From assembly GCA_030407315.1 (NCBI GenBank), contig JALQPE010002521.1:20957-84956 (forward strand): 64,000 nt of DNA, read 5' to 3'. The notes beneath the pieces are model-generated. The model saw only the letters and a program-made list of their open reading frames with translations. It searched no databases and was not told the DNA's origin. Made by a program: the position numbers and the translations under genes. The DNA is from Asparagopsis taxiformis (Eukaryota; Rhodophyta; Florideophyceae; Bonnemaisoniales; Bonnemaisoniaceae). Shown here one piece after another: positions 33,354 to 43,594 of the stretch (positions within the stretch are counted from its first letter, which is position 1; every line of letters begins with the position of its first letter).

Positions 33354-33781
33354 ATGTCATTTAAACACCACCAGTTCCGCTTCATCGTACGCCAATACCG
33401 CCCAGTCGCCCAGCAGACAAGCTAGCCGTGCAGAAAATAAGCACCGCCATCTACGACGGAAACGACTGGATCTCATCATCGCTCTCAGCATTTCCAACAA
33501 GCCCAACATGTTTCCCCTACGTCACCCTCCAAAACGATACCATTGTATACTTCTGCATTCTCCGTCAATTGCATTCATTCAATCTGCGCAATGAATTCTT
33601 CAATCTCGAAGCCGGCCGGGTTTTCTGCCTATCCTGCAATAATGGCATTGGAGAAAGTTCTCTAGCAATGGCCACTAAAGCCTTGATGCAACTACACGGT
33701 GCTGATTGCTTCTATCGCTTCCTCAAATCTGTCGACATTTACAACATACCATCCATCCGACACATTTCCAAACTAAAATAG
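33354..33781 (+). CDS. Unrecognised small protein in the foldback loop
   Basis: From ATG 33354 a short frame leads, after one frame change near 33420, into 120 codons of well-mixed composition ending at TAG 33781 ('KISTAIYDGNDWISSSLSA', 'LAMATKALMQLHGADCFYRF', 'IYNIPSIRHISKL'). It contains three Cys in the middle but no recognised motif. Function unknown. It lies between the inverted arms, so it is the best candidate for captured coding DNA in this loop besides the TIR fragment. Confidence 0.35.
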
Positions 33782-35834
33782 ACTGTTCATTGACAAACTC
33801 GTGTGTAGCCCCATTTAGACCACTCACCACTGGTATCTGCTGAGTCACCGCGCACTGCCCTGGTGCTCCCTCCTGAATTCGCTTGGGCTGTCTCAATACA
33901 TTCCGTACTATGCCTATGAAGCAGTCCCGTTATGGATCAGCGTTCTGCGTGTTCAGCACATCATCCCCACGTTACCAGAGCTGCAATTTCTCAGCGGTAC
34001 GGGTATCATCAATCCTTAGCACAGATGTGATACAGCAGCCGATGCAGGTCAATTTCTAGACTCATAATTTTGCACTCAAGAAGGGAGATCGGTATGGAAA
34101 TTGTCCAGGCATAACAAACCGCCTGTCCTGCTCTCCTGCAGAGCAAGCTCCATCGATCCAGTTGATCAGGAACCTGACGACATGTACTCGGCGTTCGTTC
34201 CGGACGCGGAAAGGGCAAATTTTTGTGTGGCGTTTGCAGATTCAGTCGCAACGGGAAGCGATGAAACTTTCCGCATGGCGTTTGACGGCGGTTTATCTGA
34301 GACAGACATCGCGCGATCGGTGTTTCTGTCCAGATGAAGCTGGAGATCAATGCCGTATTTGAGCTGATAATTGGAGCAAAGATTTGAAACAAATTTTCTG
34401 TGCAAATTTACGACGCGACACGGCAGAGGGTGGATAACTCAACGTTAGATGTTATTGGTTGAGCCAACATTACAAGACCGTACCGACGACACGCGCAATC
34501 ATTGATTTTTCGCTCATTGCTTAGAGAGCAAAACTGTCCAATGGTCGTATCAAGTTAGACCAGCACATATTTCCGCAACATCTTGGTGGAACGAAGTCGG
34601 TGCTCACGAAAGCCTGAGAGCTGCCTTGAGTCGAGGCTTTTGTACGCCGCCTTATCTGTGGTAGTTTCATACTGCGTTGTTTCACCATTGGACTTGTGCC
34701 ACGCACACTTGGATCTCTCTCCATACGTACGTGTAGATAAGATGTGAATTGAGCTACAATAGCATACCAAACTGGAAACCAGTATCTACATGCTTTGTGA
34801 GAATATAATGCCTCTTCCTCGAGAAAAGGCCTCCTTCGGAGTACTAGATTTCATCCAACCATATCCATCCATCTCCCATCGCTTCAGCATGAAATCATCA
34901 CCTTCCATCCATCGCAACGTGCGTCTCTATCCAAACACCACTCTCCACACATCTCCCCGATCTTTCAGTCCGACCGTACCCGGCGGCGGCCGAGAGTAAC
35001 GTACTGGCCATTGTTAAAAGCATCTACGACGGCAATGAGCGCATATATTAAATCCTTCTCTATGTGAACAGAGACCCTGATTGCCTCTCGTTTGTGGCAG
35101 AAATCAAACAAACACAAAGTGGGAGGATTTGTCTTGTTCCGACACCTGTCAAACCCCGATGCGCAGCACCAGGTAATCTGAATTGAAGGCGGTCGTATGC
35201 GGCCTGGAGCTCGGAGCCACGGTGCAAAATATGAAACAATACGTTTTGTAACCCCCCTACTGCAACTCGTCCATGCGAGAAGCAAAAGCTGCAGATTTTT
35301 AGCAAGTATCGATAGCTACAAAAAACCACTGCAACGTTTATTCCAGACTTGTATAAATTTTCATTAGCAATTACATTACCAAACACGAATAGTATTGCAT
35401 TAAGATTTTTATGAGAATGACAGGGGTCAGCGGCCGGGTTCCCTCCAGCTCAGCTTAGCTCAGCTCCGGATGCAGATGTGGTGAAGGGAAGAGAGAACAG
35501 TCAGATATTCTACCATAATCTGATTTGATTTGCAATCCGAGAACTTCTTGACTCCCAAATGGTGTAAACAGTATCCCTGCATATTGGCATCGACCAAAAG
35601 AACTGCAGCACTAACTCAATTTTCATTGCAGAGATCAGCACAACGTATTCGTCTTGAGTGTCACAAGTTGCTCTTAGATGGCGCTAGCTCGAAGCTAGGA
35701 GAGTTGGTAGTTGTGCCGAGTCGGCGTCTTCGGTTTGATCGCTCGTGTGAATCATTTATGATATGATATGATATCCAAGCAAAATGGCAGGCAAGGAGAT
35801 ACAAAGCCACGCAACAATCAAGCTTACCACATTC
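33782..35834 (+). other. Loop region of the foldback structure, no supported gene
   Basis: Short frames on both strands (up to 127 codons at 34009-34392 minus). None shows a domain. It could contain further captured and decayed fragments. Confidence 0.4.
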
Positions 35835-35957
35835 CCCAGCCAGAATCACCATAGCAATCCTTGCAGTCTGCATCCCACAGATCATCTTACGCAGTGCGTG
35901 CTGCCCAGGTCGTTATTCGGCCCTATCCAGAAACACTTTCAGGCCTAGTGCAACCAG
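35835..35957 (-). pseudogene. TIR-domain fragment
   Basis: Minus-strand 'LVALGLKVFLDRAE', then after a break 'GMQTARIAMVIL'. It aligns with 'LVANGLKVFLNKREL' and 'METARIAVVILS' of the TIR domain at 17503-18042. The box-1 start and the catalytic Glu region are missing. It abuts the right repeat arm, so it is probably a piece of host TIR gene captured in the loop. Confidence 0.75.
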
Positions 35958-35974
35958 TAGATCTGAAATGGAAA

Positions 35975-37750
35975 TGGACGTCCGGTGAATGACCAGCGCA
36001 ATTGCATTGCTGGCGAGCCCAGAAATTCTAAAATTTCAGTCAGAAAAAAATGCAAAAATACATCGATTTGGGCGGTCAAAAGTGCCGTACGGCACACCCC
36101 CATCTCAAAAACATGTTCACATGTGCATGTTTTTGAGAATAGCCCAAAAAATAAAGCAATTCAGGACGTCCGCCGGACATAGGCTTGATTCTAATTTGGC
36201 CACAACGGCCCCAGAGGCTACCAAGCGCCCCGAGCGGCCCCTCCCCGCTCACTTACCCACTCACGCCCATCTTGCAGAAACGTTCCTGCTGGCCTCATCC
36301 ATGCCTTCACATCCACATCATAATCCTCTGCTGAGCTGTTCACCTTGGACGCTCACTGGAAGTACTCGTCTTCGACGTCCGCCAATGCAGGACAACACCA
36401 TGAATACTAAACACACCGTGGATCTCAGTCATCAACGGTGGGCGTCCTTTAAATGACTGCTATAGAACCATTGCCCAAAGCCCTCTAGTTTGGACGCTCA
36501 GCCAACAGCGATTGCTGCTCTACCTCCTTGGTCGTTCTCCGATGCATGTAAATGCGTCAAAGTACGACCGATGGGGCAGTCCAAACTTTTTGCACCAGTG
36601 CACGCCTAGGGATACCACAAGGTTCGTCATACACACACAAACACACAAACAACCACGCACTGCAGCACCCAACTTTCGCATGCGTCAGTGATGTGCTGCT
36701 GCAGTGTGTATGCGCCGTGCGGTAGCAAGATTTCCATGCTTGCAGCCATTCACATCCAGACATCCAGCCGCCGACCAGGGAAGCCGTTTGCAGCCGATTC
36801 CCTCTTGTCTGCATGGCATCTCGGTGCTCTCAACACTTGCTTAGTTGCTGCGATGCGAGCAAATGTGCAGCACTCGCCTAGCTTGAAATGGACGTCCAGT
36901 GGAAGTCCGGCTCGGTTACATTGCTGGTCAGCCCTGAAATTCTAAAATGTTGGGCTGAGAAATAGCTGCAAAACTGTATCCATGTGCAATACTCGACCAA
37001 CCTGAAATGGACGTCCGGTGAATGTCCAGCTCAATTGCATTGCTGGCGAGCCCAGAAATTCTAAAATTTCAGTCAGAAAAAAAATGCAAAAATACATCGA
37101 TTTGGGCGGTCGAAAGTGCCGTACGGCACACCCCCATCTCAAAAACATGTTCACATGTGCATGTTTTTGAGAATGGCTCAAAATTCAACTCAAATCAAGG
37201 TGTCTAATCTGGCCACAACGGCCCCAGAAGAAGCCATCCGACGCCCCGAGCGGGGCCATCGCTGGCTTCTGTAAGCATCAACTGTAAGCAAAGCCACATC
37301 TCACGAAGGATCGATTCCAGGCTCAGGCTCAATACGCCAGGGCAAAGTTTTGGTCCTTGTTTCGACATGCTCCCACCCCACTTTCTCACGACAAACACTA
37401 CTCATCCATCGTGCTGCACATACTACGTGCACTTCGTATGAGCAGTGGGCCCGCCTGCGTGGTTGCTGTAATGCGTGGATGTGAGCAGCACACGAACAAC
37501 CCAGAATGGACGTCTGGTGGATGTCCGGCTCAATTGCATTGCTGGCCAGCCCAGAAATTCTAAAATTTCCAAAAAGTCAATTTGGTGGCCCATCATCTCC
37601 CGTGCAGAAAACTTTCGCACTCATTTCTGATATACGTTTTGACATGTTTCTTACTTTTAAGCATCAGGAAAGGCGTTACGGAAAATTGGGACTACGCCAC
37701 TTGTGAGCCGCGTCGTCTGAGATAGCGAGTAGAGTTTGTTGTATAGTATT
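35975..37750 (-). repeat. Palindrome-rich array, right arm (inverted copy of the left arm)
   Basis: Two full units (GTGCCGTACGGCAC at 36082 and 37116) plus the outer end. 31640-33190 and 35980-37530 are near-identical reverse complements (paired coordinates sum to about 69172). The outermost 250 bp match 30085-30310 instead, so the left arm has extra internal units. Confidence 0.92.
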
Positions 37751-38399
37751 TATATTGTATTCTAAATGTGCGTTCGAGACCTCGTTTGTAATGTTCTCGT
37801 GGTTTTGTGGGTATCAGTTTTGTGCTCACTTCTGGCAGCCCAATGGTGGAATGTGCCTGAGCGATCAATCATCACCTACTGCTAGGTCATACATTTTGCT
37901 GGAAACGTTTGCTTGGAAGGACGAATGACCGCCGTGGGAGATGGATTTTCAATTAATTCATTTGAAATAATAAAATTATATTAATTGCGAACTTCATGGA
38001 ATAAGTTTGTGCTTTACAGTAGATATTACAGGGATCATTTAAGGGAAGCAAATGGATTGTGATATATATGATTATACCATTTCGATGTTCTCGATCCGGA
38101 TCTCATCATTCGGGAGTTCAGAGACCATGGCTTGGGCCATTATTAATCTCAATACCGGCGATGATATGGAGTATGCACAGCAGGACTTAAGCTGACGTTG
38201 AAAGCTGTCCAGTCGACGCCGCAGGTTAACCTGTGGAATTCCACTTCTCCGCCGTCACTGGCTGAGGTTCTTTGGCCGTGTTTCCTTTCTTTGGTGTAGA
38301 GGATAGAACGACGGTGAGTATGGCAGTTTGGAGAGTATGCAGCGAGGGAAGGGTGTGTTTTGAGTCGTACTGTTGTCGTTGATGCGATATAGATTCAAT
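37751..38399 (+). other. AT-rich stretch without gene
   Basis: Low-GC DNA around 37940-38090 with no supported frame. It lies between the foldback structure and the micro-exon-like array. Confidence 0.45.
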
Positions 38400-39760
38400 A
38401 GAAGCTTCGTGAGTCATGGTTTGCATGTTGTGAACGATGGGAGGCAGGTAAGTAAGTGAGTCTCGCGGGTGTGCAATAAGGGATGCATGGGTTTTTAGTC
38501 TGACTGTTCTGGTTCATTTTGATGTTGTATAGGTGGTGCAGGAATAGTGATGAAGTAAGGTAAGTTTCATTGAGGTTAAAGACGGGTTTCGCGATGAAAT
38601 GGAATGCTGACTACATTTTTTCGTTGCACGATTTGTGACTTATTGGTTGTATTGTTTGTATGATGTAACGAGATGAAGAGGTTAAGTGCGTCCTGACTCA
38701 GGATTCACCCTCGGAGGGTACGAAGCGAGGGAAGTGTTTGTTTTGAATTTGACTGTCGTCTTTTATGCAATATTTATTTATTGGGAGCTTAGTGATTCAT
38801 GGTGCATATTTGCTGAAGGGTGGAAGGGAGGTAGGCGAGCATTTGAGGGGTGCAGTGAGTGGAATGTGGTGCAGTGAGTGGAATGTGGGTTTTGAGTCTG
38901 ACTGCTGTGGTTGATGCTGATTTTGTGTAGGTGATTCTGGAATGGTGATGACGGAAGGTAAGTTACATTGAGCGCCTAGTTAAGTTGCGCGAAGATATGG
39001 AATGCTGACTACATTTTTTTGTACAACTTTTGACTTATGGTTTCTATTGTGTGCAGGATACAACGAGGGTAAGTGAGTTCTGAGGGTATGCAGCGAGGGA
39101 AGCATGGGTTTTCAGTCCGACTGTTGTTGTTGATTTCGATTTTTTGTAGGTGATGCAGGAATGGTGATGACGGAAGGTAAGTTGCATTTAGCGCGCAGTC
39201 CGGTGGTGCGAAGATGCGGAATGTTGACTTCATTTGTTGGTTGTGAGATTTTTGACTTTTGGTCTGTATTTTGTGTAGAATGAAACGAGGGTAAGTGAGT
39301 TCTGAGGGTATGCATCGAGGGAAGTGTTTGTTTCGAATCTGACTATTGCAGTTGATGCGATATTTATTCATTGGAAGCTTATCAAGTCATGGTGCGTATT
39401 GTGTCGAGCGAAGGAAAGTGCGGAAGTTTTGAGAGTATGCTGAGAGGGACATGTGGGTTTTGAGTCCGACTGTTGTTGTTGATTTCGATTTTGTGCAGGT
39501 GATGCAGGAATGGTGATGACAGAAGGTAAGTTTCATTGAGCGCCAGGATGTGTTTTGCGAAGATATGGACTGCTGACTATGATTATTCATTGCAAGGTTT
39601 TTGGATCATGGTTTGTATTTTGTGTAGGATGGATGAGAGGTAAGTGAGGAAGTTTCTAGGATATCTGTCGTGGTAAGCGTTGCTTTTGAGTCTGACTGTT
39701 GTGTTGATTCTGATGTTGTGTATGTGATGCAGGAGTGGTGAAGCAGGAACGGCAGGACTG
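38400..39760 (+). repeat. Tandem array of micro-exon-like units with splice signals
   Basis: Alternating blocks of 27 nt (38533-38559, 38931-38957, 39150-39176, 39499-39525) and 12 nt (39057-39068, 39279-39290, 39628-39639). Nearly every block is preceded by a pyrimidine-rich ...TGTAG or TGCAG and followed directly by GTAAGT. The spacers of about 80-100 nt (one 208 nt) carry CTGAC branch-like motifs. Both block lengths are multiples of three. The repeat period is about 210-230 bp. One phase of the 27-nt blocks reads DAGMVMTE, but stops occur in some units, so a coding role is uncertain. Confidence 0.75.
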
Positions 39761-40087
39761 AAGGAGAGTGAAGAAGGGATGTAGGAAGATGGGGAATGAA
39801 GCTGTGAGGTGTTTCTGGTATGTGTATATTTTGGGGCATACGATAGAAGTGAGAGTGGGTTTCAAGTGGTGTAAGATTTTGCTGACCATGTTCGTGTTTG
39901 ATGTCTTGATGATGTAATGGGCTGGGGTGGTGTCGAGGAAAGCGGGGATGGAATTGGGAAGGAGCGGATTTTTGTAATCTAGGTCGTGAGGGTTCTTGCA
40001 GTATGTGCGGATGGTGGTGCATGGCGTTCGGATGGTAGGGAGAACGTGATAGTGAGGGAGATGGGTGATCGACGATATGCTGACAGG

Positions 40088-40245
40088 TATTTTGTATTCT
40101 GGCTGGATACGTATTTCGTATTCTGGCTGGATACGTATTTCGTATTCTGGCTGGATACGTATTTCCTATTCTGGCTGGATACGTATTTCCTATTCTAACC
40201 GGGTATTTATTTCCTATTCTGACCAGATATGTATTCCCTATTCTA
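40088..40245 (+). repeat. 24-bp minisatellite
   Basis: Unit GGATACGTATTTCGTATTCTGGCT, four to five close copies and two degenerate ones. The open frames here are repeat translations and not genes. Confidence 0.85.
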
Positions 40246-40367
40246 GAGAGACGTGTTGTATACGAGCAGTTTCCTAAATGAGAGAATAAAATACGGTCCG
40301 ATATGGGACCTGAATTTACCATCCGCTGTAATTTCTTCCCTCCCGGTTTTCGCTGATATATTGTATA

Positions 40368-40672
40368 CTGGATGTCGGGTCCTAGTATTCCGCCAAACGT
40401 ACTAGAGAAAGTGGATGTCGGGTCCTAGTATTCCGCCATATGTACTAGAGAAAGTGGATGTCGGGTCCTAGTATTCCGCCAAACGTACTAGAGAAAGTGG
40501 ATGCCGGGCCCTAGTATTCCGCCATATGTACTAGAGAAAGTGGATGTCGGGTCCTAGTATTCCGCCAAACGTACTAGAGAAAGTGGATGTCGGGCCCTAG
40601 TATTCCACCATATGTACTAGAGAAAGTGGATGTCGGGTCCTAGTATTCCGCCATATGTACTAGAGAAAGTGG
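40368..40672 (+). repeat. 43-bp subterminal tandem repeat
   Basis: About seven copies of a 43-bp unit beginning GTGGATGTCGGGTCCTAG and ending ACTAGAGAAA. Units alternate between AAACG and ATATG variants, giving an 86-bp higher-order period. It lies just inside the right terminal repeat. Confidence 0.9.
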
Positions 40673-40769
40673 ACGTCCGCATCCAAAAAATTTTTATTTT
40701 TTTTTGGACGCGGACGTTCATTTGTTCTAGTAAATCTCGGGGCCGACTAGGACCCGTACTAGAGAGACT

Positions 40770-40802
40770 GGACGTCCGCGTCCACTTCCGAAAACACAGA
40801 CG
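40770..40802 (-). repeat. Right terminal inverted repeat
   Basis: Reverse complement of 28621-28653 with two mismatches. Chromovirus sequence resumes at 40803. Confidence 0.85.
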
Positions 40803-41800
40803 GTGCCCCTTCGCCAACAATTTTCTCGTGGGACAATTTTTGCGGGACGGTCAAATTGCTATTCCGCCGGGCCAGACTGCGCACCCAATTTCGGAGCCGC
40901 TCCCCTATTTTCGCGCGAAACCCATCGCTGGTTCCAGCGCATCGCACATCTCCTAGAGTCAGTCAGAGAGTTAGTCGGTGCCGGGCTTGCACGCATTTTC
41001 CAGGTTGTGCGCCGACATACGTGAGCGCGACTCTCAGTACGTGACATAGCGCGACCTCTGCGTGGCGGTAGGCGGTTATTGAGGATTGCATAGCGTGGGC
41101 GACGAGTAGCTGCAGGGCAAACGAAGAGTAGTTGCGTGGCGAACGAAGAGCGGTCGAAGCGCGGGCGAGGAGTGATACGTGGTGTCTCCTGGCAGTCTTT
41201 GGCGCGACTTGCGCGGCGGTTCCCGAACCTCGTACAGGTGGTCAGCGGGCGGCGCCTAGGGCGTAAGCGAGTGGGTTCGATTCCCACGCATCGACGGCGT
41301 TCTGCGCGACGCGTGTTAGCACCAGCAATACAAAACGTTCGTTTGTAGGCTCGCACAAGCGTTCAACTTCCCAGTTAGTCTAGCCCAGTGTGGATTGCCT
41401 CCGTGCGGATAGCTGACGCGAGTAGTAACGCGACGCGCAAGCGACGAATCATGTGCGGCCTGTCGGACGAGTGCGTCAGCGGCTCGCGAGCGGCGTCGCT
41501 CCATTGCGTGCGGCGACCGTTCCAAGTCATTCAGCGATAGAACGTCAATTGCGCAGGGCGCGGTGAAACTTCGTCTGACGTCGCGACTGACGTTTTCGTG
41601 CGGTGTCACGTTATCGACTGAACCGGTTCGAGAATACTGGGCGCTGCGGGCACACGAAATAGACGGCAAGGATGATATGTCGGCGCGCTTTTTCGCATAC
41701 GCGTTGGAGCGAGCCTCATGGTCCTGGCCCGTTTTCTCCATGAGATCTGCAGGCGTCCTCCTTGGTTCGTATGCCGCTCTTGGCTCGGCGGTTCTGCACG
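40803..41800 (-). other. Non-coding part of the chromovirus downstream of pol
   Basis: CG-rich, no convincing frame. A tRNA T-arm-like hairpin (GTGGG-TTCGATT-CCCAC, 41253-41269 plus strand) is present without the rest of a tRNA. Confidence 0.45.
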
Positions 41801-42400
41801 TTAGTTGCGTGGCGGGCGATGGCGCGTCCTCTTGTCCGCTAACCGCGAACTGGAGCGACTGGGTGGCGTCAGGCGCGGTTTGGTGACGCTTGTCGCTTCC
41901 GGCGTGCGCTTCTTCGGCGGGGGTCCCCGGCGGTCGCGTGACGTAGCGTGGTCGGGCTCGGTGTCGCGTCCGGCGGCGCTCGAAGCGGTTCGCTTTAGGT
42001 CCTTGCGAAAACGTGCCACAATGGGTGCGGGTAGTGAGCCCACGGGTTCCCAGGTATCATCGCGCGGCGAATATCCTTTCCAGCGCACTCGGAAAACGGC
42101 TTCCCCAGCATCGTCAATGCCTTCGGCCATGAGTTTGTCAATCATAAATTCGCGCGTTCCGTACCCAGACTCTGGGCTAACTTTGCGCGAAGCTTCGAGG
42201 TCGCGTTCGCTGCGTCGCGTAGCGTCGCTAGCGGCTTCCGTTGCGGTAGCATCTTCCTCGTCGTCTAGCGGGGAAGGCGCGGGCGTCGCAATACGCGGTG
42301 CGACACGGATGCGGTCGGAACTAACGAGCTCGGGCACGCCATCTATTACGATTTCGTAGGTATGGCCGCGACAGCCTATTACAGGGAAAGGGCGGAGACG
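41801..42400 (-). CDS. Chromodomain C-terminus of chromovirus Pol
   Basis: After one frame change from the integrase frame near 42395 the sequence reads 'PFPVIGCRGHTYEI', the usual GPF/Y-type end of integrase. A linker and a chromodomain follow: YGTREFMIDKL, FRVRWKGY, DDTWEP and a C-terminal helix, with the aromatic cage residues in place. A basic Ser/Pro/Arg tail ends at 41801. Chromodomains of chromoviruses direct integration to marked chromatin. In the present sequence it is out of frame with integrase by one base. Confidence 0.85.
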   Translation of the reverse strand, partial: RLRPFPVIGCRGHTYEIVIDGVPELVSSDRIRVAPRIATPAPSPLDDEEDATATEAASDATRRSERDLEASRKVSPESGYGTREFMIDKLMAEGIDDAGEAVFRVRWKGYSPRDDTWEPVGSLPAPIVARFRKDLKRTASSAAGRDTEPDHATSRDRRGPPPKKRTPEATSVTKPRLTPPSRSSSRLADKRTRHRPPRN

Positions 42401-43585
42401 GGGTAGTCCAATTTCGACGCACGCGCTCCTTCGTCTCGCTGCGCTCGAGTCGTCGCTCCCGCGCGGGTATCCAAGTAGACTTGGTCACCCACCTTGATTT
42501 CCTTGTTCACTGCGCGTACGCCGCGGTCGAAATCCCGTTTATACCGCGCTTGCGCCTTCTTCAGCGCGTTTGCTGCGCGCGCGTAGGCGTCCGATAATCG
42601 CGCTAGAAATTCCATGCGGAGAAACGGCGTGCTGCGAATCGTGTCCACTTGTTCCATTCCCAGCGATACGGGGTAGCGTGTGAGCGTAAGTTCGAACGGC
42701 GACGTATTCGTCGAGCGGTGTATCGCGCGGTTGTAAGCGTACGCTAGCGCGTCTAAATGCTCGTCCCAATCTCTGCACTCTTCATCTACATAATGGCGCA
42801 GCGTCGCGACGATGGTGCGGTTCATGCGCTCGACTTGTCCGTTCGATTGCGGATGGTACGTTGTTGTGAATATGTTTCGCGTACCCATCAGCGCGCAAGT
42901 CTCCTGAAACAGCTTCGAGCGGAATTGCGGCCCATTGTCCGAAAGTAGCGTGCGCGGCGGTCCATAGACGAACACCCAATCTCGGCAAAATGCCTTCGAA
43001 GGCATTTTCCGTTGCGATCGCAACGGCGAGCGCGGATACGCGTCCGAGCGCGATGAGTCGGCAGAGTTTGCTATAGCGGTCTGCGATTACAAGTACGAAG
43101 CGGCGTTGGCGCGGAGTCTCGGGCAGCGGCCCAAGGATATCGATAGCGACGTCTTCGAGCGGGCGCGTCGCGGGGAATAGCTTCAGGGCGTTCGTGTGGC
43201 GATATTGCGTAACGCGGTTACGTGCGCACGCGTCGTACAGTCTCACGGTGGTGTAGACGTCTACGCTCGTCATCGGCCAGTAGTACGCGCGTCGGATTGC
43301 GTCATACATGCGTCGCGCGCCCGGATGTCCTGCGGTTACCGCGTAATGGTTAGCTCGCAAAATGCGCCCCTTAATCGCTTCGGGCACGACTATCTGGGTG
43401 GCGTCGTCCAGCGGCGCGGTCCTCATAAGTATCCCATCGGGGGACAGGTGAAAGCGCGACTGCGGCGCGGTTTCGACATCGCGCTTCGCGTTTTGGCAGA
43501 ATTCGTCCGTCGCTTGCTCGCGAATCCACTCGTCAGTGGACACGGGCGGTTCGATGCACGACCGAGTTGCCAGTAGGCAGTCCAA
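42379..43585 (-). pseudogene. Integrase of the chromovirus (one frameshift)
   Basis: Two overlapping frames: 43585 to about 43000, then 43023 to 42379. The zinc-finger part has NHYAVTAGH and YYWP. However, the first Cys of the C-x2-C pair is Tyr (LYDACA), so the HHCC finger is damaged. Catalytic core: Asp in VAIDILG, Asp in LLSDNGPQF and Glu in HPQSNGQVERMN, all present but split over the frame change near 43000 ('ENAFEG' versus 'KAFCRDWVF'). The enzyme would insert the cDNA. As sequenced it cannot be translated as one chain. Confidence 0.88.
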
Positions 43586-43594
43586 ACTCGGGTA

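Larger units (their letters stand above)
28621..40802. mobile_element. 12.2-kb element with inverted termini nested in the chromovirus
   Basis: The left end CGTCTGTGTTCTCGG and right end (reverse complement CGTCTGTGTTTTCGG) are inverted, and the match continues as AAATGGACGCGGACGTCCA against AAGTGGACGCGGACGTCCA. The same end occurs at 52066, so it is a true mobile terminus. Inside, left to right: CTAGTA-rich subterminal DNA, a CT-rich block, palindrome-rich repeat array, a 2.7-kb loop, the array inverted, a micro-exon-like array, and tandem repeats. A target duplication is not clear; GGT on both sides is possible if the right end is one base shorter. No transposase is recognised, so it is probably non-autonomous. 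Confidence 0.75.

Noticed and set aside
30100..37700. Many 60-115 codon frames in the repeat arrays on both strands
   Set aside because: They are translations of the same non-coding repeat unit, recur with every copy and carry frame-shifting indels without constraint.
39986..40280. Repetitive frames 'GWIRISYS'
   Set aside because: Direct translation of a 24-bp minisatellite, not a protein gene.
40368..40672. Possible CRISPR array
   Set aside because: Head-to-tail 43-bp tandem repeat without unique spacers, in eukaryotic transposon DNA.
28615..40806. GGT as a 3-bp target duplication of the nested element
   Set aside because: Requires the right terminus to be one base shorter than the left; with three termini known it is not decisive.
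41250..41290. tRNA-like T-arm (GTGGG-TTCGATT-CCCAC)
   Set aside because: No matching acceptor stem, D-arm or clear A box upstream; a chance hairpin in CG-rich chromovirus DNA.
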